64,000 nucleotides of DNA. Origin: Nocardia mangyaensis. Lineage in GTDB: Bacteria; Actinomycetota; Actinomycetes; Mycobacteriales; Mycobacteriaceae. The position numbers and the translations under genes were made by a program. The notes under the pieces are model-generated. The model ran no database searches. It saw nothing but the letters and a program-made list of their open reading frames with translations, and was not told the origin of the DNA. The stretch lies in assembly GCF_001886715.1 (NCBI RefSeq), contig NZ_CP018082.1:5208001-5272000 (forward strand), written 5' to 3'. This document shows positions 61,506 through 64,000 of the stretch, one piece after another (positions within the stretch are counted from its first letter, which is position 1; every line of letters begins with the position of its first letter).

Positions 61506-63980
61506 TCACATCGTGCGCGAACTGAGGTAAAACGCAGCCCAATATCGAGCTGACTGCAGTGGACGCGCATCGAGAGGCGCGGTGGCCGGTGGTGCCCATC
61601 GCACCCCGTGTTCGTGTAGGAAGCGCTCCAGTTCCTGCACGGTCACGCTCCTCATCCACAGTTGTACTGTGCGCAGTCGCGAGGACAACTCCTCGGCGCC
61701 AAGCGCTTCCAGGACCGCGACTTCCTGGAAGAAGCGCACCATGAACGCCATGCCTGCGAGGTCGTTGACCTGCCAAAGGGAGCCGACGGAGAACGCGAAT
61801 CCTGCTTTCAGTGCGGCGGCATTGACGCTGATCGCTTCATCGCCGAGAACCAGCGTAGAGGGCACTCCGGAGCTGCACGAGCTGAAGGCGGCTAGAAAGG
61901 CGCCGGGGTCGGTCCGCTTCCAACCGCTCATCGACTGAACCGTGACGTCGGCGTCAGTCAAAATAAGCGCCGACCGTCTCGGGTCCAGATGATCAACACT
62001 GGAGTGACCCGAAAAGTGCACAACCGAAGATGTGCGGGCGGCCGTAGTCAGGTCCTGGACGCACGCTTCGTGTTTCGTGTCCGCATGGAGCCCTGCCGTG
62101 CGGAGGATTTCCTGCACCGCCGATACCTCAGCGTCGGGGTATCGCAGCTGGGATGCGTGGGGAGGGTTCATGGCGCTCACGCCGTGGTAGGAGAATCTGT
62201 CATCGAGAATGAGACGGCTGGTGCTCGATGATGTCGCGTGGCGACTAGAAACCACGCTGATGAATGGATGCCGATAATCGGGATGGTCGAGCACCGCAGC
62301 GGAGACTGGTAGCTGAGAGAACAGACCACATGCGACGAGACAGATTCCGGAAGCTGCGGGGGCGAGGCGGCAGATTTGTTCCGCGACCGCACGCAGGCTT
62401 TCAAGCGTAGCCACCACGGCCGTTTCGAGGTGCGCGGACATGCCCGTGGTCTGCACTGTCACCAGCCCAGGTGCGCTGTCGGCGAAGGAATTCGTCAGTT
62501 GCACCAGATTTCGCCCGGCAAGCGCATTTAGCCGAATTCCTCGTGCACGATCCCATTCCTCGCGGGCCACGGCAATGTAGGTGGCGACGGGAGAATGATT
62601 CAGATAGACCCACGATGGACCCCGGTGTGCGGTGGCGTCGTGTGACGGTAAGTCAGGGGTGTCGGTCAGCTCATGGATCAGAGCTCGACTGGCCTCAAGG
62701 GTCTCAATGGCTTCGTCCCACAAACCGTACTCGGACAATTGGCCGGCGATGAATCGCATCTGCACCGGCTGCGATCGAAGGAACGGTTCCAGGCGTTCGC
62801 TGGAACGTGCCGTGGACACTCTATTGAATGCGGATACCGCGGCTCGCAGCACCGGGACCTCCGTCTCAGGTTCGAAGAGATCCTGCCCGTTCTTGATGAT
62901 GAAGTAGGCGCAGCCGAAATATCGCTCAGGGTCGGTGTCGAAGTCGTGGAGTGCGCTGATCAATCCTTGGAGGGTCGTGCGGGATCGGTGCAGCAAGAAT
63001 TCGATTCGCGCCCGATACCACCTCCCGTGGGCGAGTTGATGCCGCTCGGACGACACGTCGAGCAGGCGTTCCAATTCCCGTGCGACCTCTTCGAGCATGG
63101 TGACGTGCTGTGGGCTCAACGATATGCTCGCATCCAAGTCCAGCCAGACAGGAGTCTGGTCGACACCGATCGCCACCGGGTTGCTTTGGAGCAGGCCTGC
63201 GATCGATTCGGGAGCGTTCGAAGCCCTGTTGTACAGCGAAGCCGGCAGGTCATCGATATGCGCCAGGATGAGGGCGCCTGTCTGTGCGTGCCGGTCGGCA
63301 TCGATCAGCTCCAGCACAACTCGACCCAGTTCGGCGATGCCGCCCACCGGAGTATCGCCCTGGTGTGCGCGAAGGAGTCTCAGTCCGTCCAGGATGTTCG
63401 TGACTGCCTCGGCCAACATTCGGACTCGGTCTGCGCCATGCTGACGATAGGCCATCTGGCAACCCAATCGGCCTGCCGTGAACTGGGAATATCCCCAGTC
63501 GAGTGAGTTCTCTTCCTTGTGCTCGAAACTAAAATCCAGGAAGGTCGCTGCGTTCTGGAGGTCGGAGTCACGGATGCGACTTTGGTCGAGGATCACGCTC
63601 GCTGCGTTGGTGTATACGATAGCTGCGGTCCTCATGTTATCGAGTTCTCGGTATTGTCCCGCAGCCTCTTCGAGGAGACTGGCCGCGCGGGCCTTCGCGA
63701 GGTCCGTGTCCTCAGTGACGTAATCGCTGATCGCCTTTCCGAGGCTGGCAAGGATCGAAGCGACCGTAGCTTGGTCGTGACGTGCCAGAGCGATTCGTTG
63801 TGCCGCACCGAGTTTGAAGGCTGCTTTCAGGAGGTCTTGGTTACCTCGCGCACTAGGCAGTAACAAGCTACGGGCCTCATTGCAGTACCTGGCCATCGTC
63901 TCGTAGCCGTGCCTGGACCGCGGGTTGCGGCCTGTTGACTTTCTCGTCCCCCGCTCGAACTCTTGCTCGACCTCGGTCAC
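61506..63980 (-). CDS. CHAT-domain protease with helical-repeat N terminus
   Basis: 824 residues, GTG 63980. About 560 N-terminal residues form TPR-like helices (ARSLLLPSARGNQDLLKAAF, LLEEAAGQYRELDNMRTAAI, WGYSQFTAGRLGCQMAYRQH, LRSQPVQMRFIAGQLSEYGL). The C-terminal CHAT caspase-like protease has the catalytic pair His659 in SVVHFSGHSSVDHL and Cys702 in FLAAFSSCSSGVPSTLVLGD, then FAFSVGSLWQVNDLAGMAFM and the terminal AFYLSSRT. CHAT-TPR proteins act as sensors and executioners in several defence systems and in separase-like cleavage; the target here is unknown. It lies at the window edge, so partner genes may be beyond it. Confidence 0.85.
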   Translation of the reverse strand: MTEVEQEFERGTRKSTGRNPRSRHGYETMARYCNEARSLLLPSARGNQDLLKAAFKLGAAQRIALARHDQATVASILASLGKAISDYVTEDTDLAKARAASLLEEAAGQYRELDNMRTAAIVYTNAASVILDQSRIRDSDLQNAATFLDFSFEHKEENSLDWGYSQFTAGRLGCQMAYRQHGADRVRMLAEAVTNILDGLRLLRAHQGDTPVGGIAELGRVVLELIDADRHAQTGALILAHIDDLPASLYNRASNAPESIAGLLQSNPVAIGVDQTPVWLDLDASISLSPQHVTMLEEVARELERLLDVSSERHQLAHGRWYRARIEFLLHRSRTTLQGLISALHDFDTDPERYFGCAYFIIKNGQDLFEPETEVPVLRAAVSAFNRVSTARSSERLEPFLRSQPVQMRFIAGQLSEYGLWDEAIETLEASRALIHELTDTPDLPSHDATAHRGPSWVYLNHSPVATYIAVAREEWDRARGIRLNALAGRNLVQLTNSFADSAPGLVTVQTTGMSAHLETAVVATLESLRAVAEQICRLAPAASGICLVACGLFSQLPVSAAVLDHPDYRHPFISVVSSRHATSSSTSRLILDDRFSYHGVSAMNPPHASQLRYPDAEVSAVQEILRTAGLHADTKHEACVQDLTTAARTSSVVHFSGHSSVDHLDPRRSALILTDADVTVQSMSGWKRTDPGAFLAAFSSCSSGVPSTLVLGDEAISVNAAALKAGFAFSVGSLWQVNDLAGMAFMVRFFQEVAVLEALGAEELSSRLRTVQLWMRSVTVQELERFLHEHGVRWAPPATAPLDARPLQSARYWAAFYLSSRTM

Positions 63981-64000
63981 GTTGATTGCAATACCTCTCT

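Overview
The window is high-GC actinobacterial DNA, most likely from a Nocardia-type mycolate-containing actinomycete. The evidence is uniformly GC-rich third codon positions, many GTG/TTG starts, actinobacterial families (UPF0182, DUF1707, DUF5302, Rv2629-like, HisN of the Rv3137 type, Pgm of the Rv3068c type, mycothiol-type arsenate reductase) and a tmRNA whose tag reads ADSNQREYALAA, close to the mycobacterial tag. The genus is an inference. No rRNA or CRISPR array was seen.

Layout. 0-7.4 kb: end of a UPF0182 membrane protein, a Hen1-Pnkp RNA-repair operon, an old-yellow-enzyme oxidoreductase, a DUF1707 protein and a small secreted protein. 7.4-10.8 kb: a graveyard of decayed genes (squalene-type FAD desaturase, PucR regulator, shortened mycothiol-type nitroreductase) around an intact class III cyclase. 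11-24.8 kb: NAD-kinase-like/SPFH operon behind a 49-bp palindromic control region, DUF1254 protein, ABC transporter with two-component system, Rv2629-like stress protein, PucR regulator, and an XRE-TPR regulator divergent from a tiny-gene cassette. 24.8-26.1 kb: an XRE/nucleotidyltransferase pair between a tRNA-Ala 3' fragment and the intact tRNA-Ala. A second, older fragment near 11.05 kb suggests tandem islands accreted at this tRNA.

26-39 kb is ordinary core: DsbA-like protein, MFS pump, phosphoglucomutase, DHA2 pump with divergent TetR, sugar-lactone oxidase, arsenate reductase, glyoxalase, NUDIX, AraC, thioesterase, DUF1266 and a PH-domain protein. 39.2-40.6 kb holds a retron-type reverse transcriptase with a hairpin-rich leader. 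41.9-46.0 kb is a degraded prophage or island at the ssrA (tmRNA) 3' end, with an integrase C-terminal remnant and a second XRE/tiny-gene cassette resembling the 22-24 kb one. ssrA, a substrate-binding lipoprotein, an EamA transporter, smpB, recQ, hisN and an FMN reductase follow.

53.4-64 kb is a defence-island-like region, visibly less GC-rich in parts. A MmyB-type regulator is cut off after about 45 codons. Then come a DUF5343/TIGR02391 (HEPN-like) pair, an IS481-family element, a two-gene unit (small membrane protein plus LPO_1073/Vpar_1526-like protein sharing an NSPN-type motif), an intact MmyB-type regulator, a PIN-domain protein and a large CHAT-protease protein. This block and the retron-like RT are the best candidates for a little-described system.
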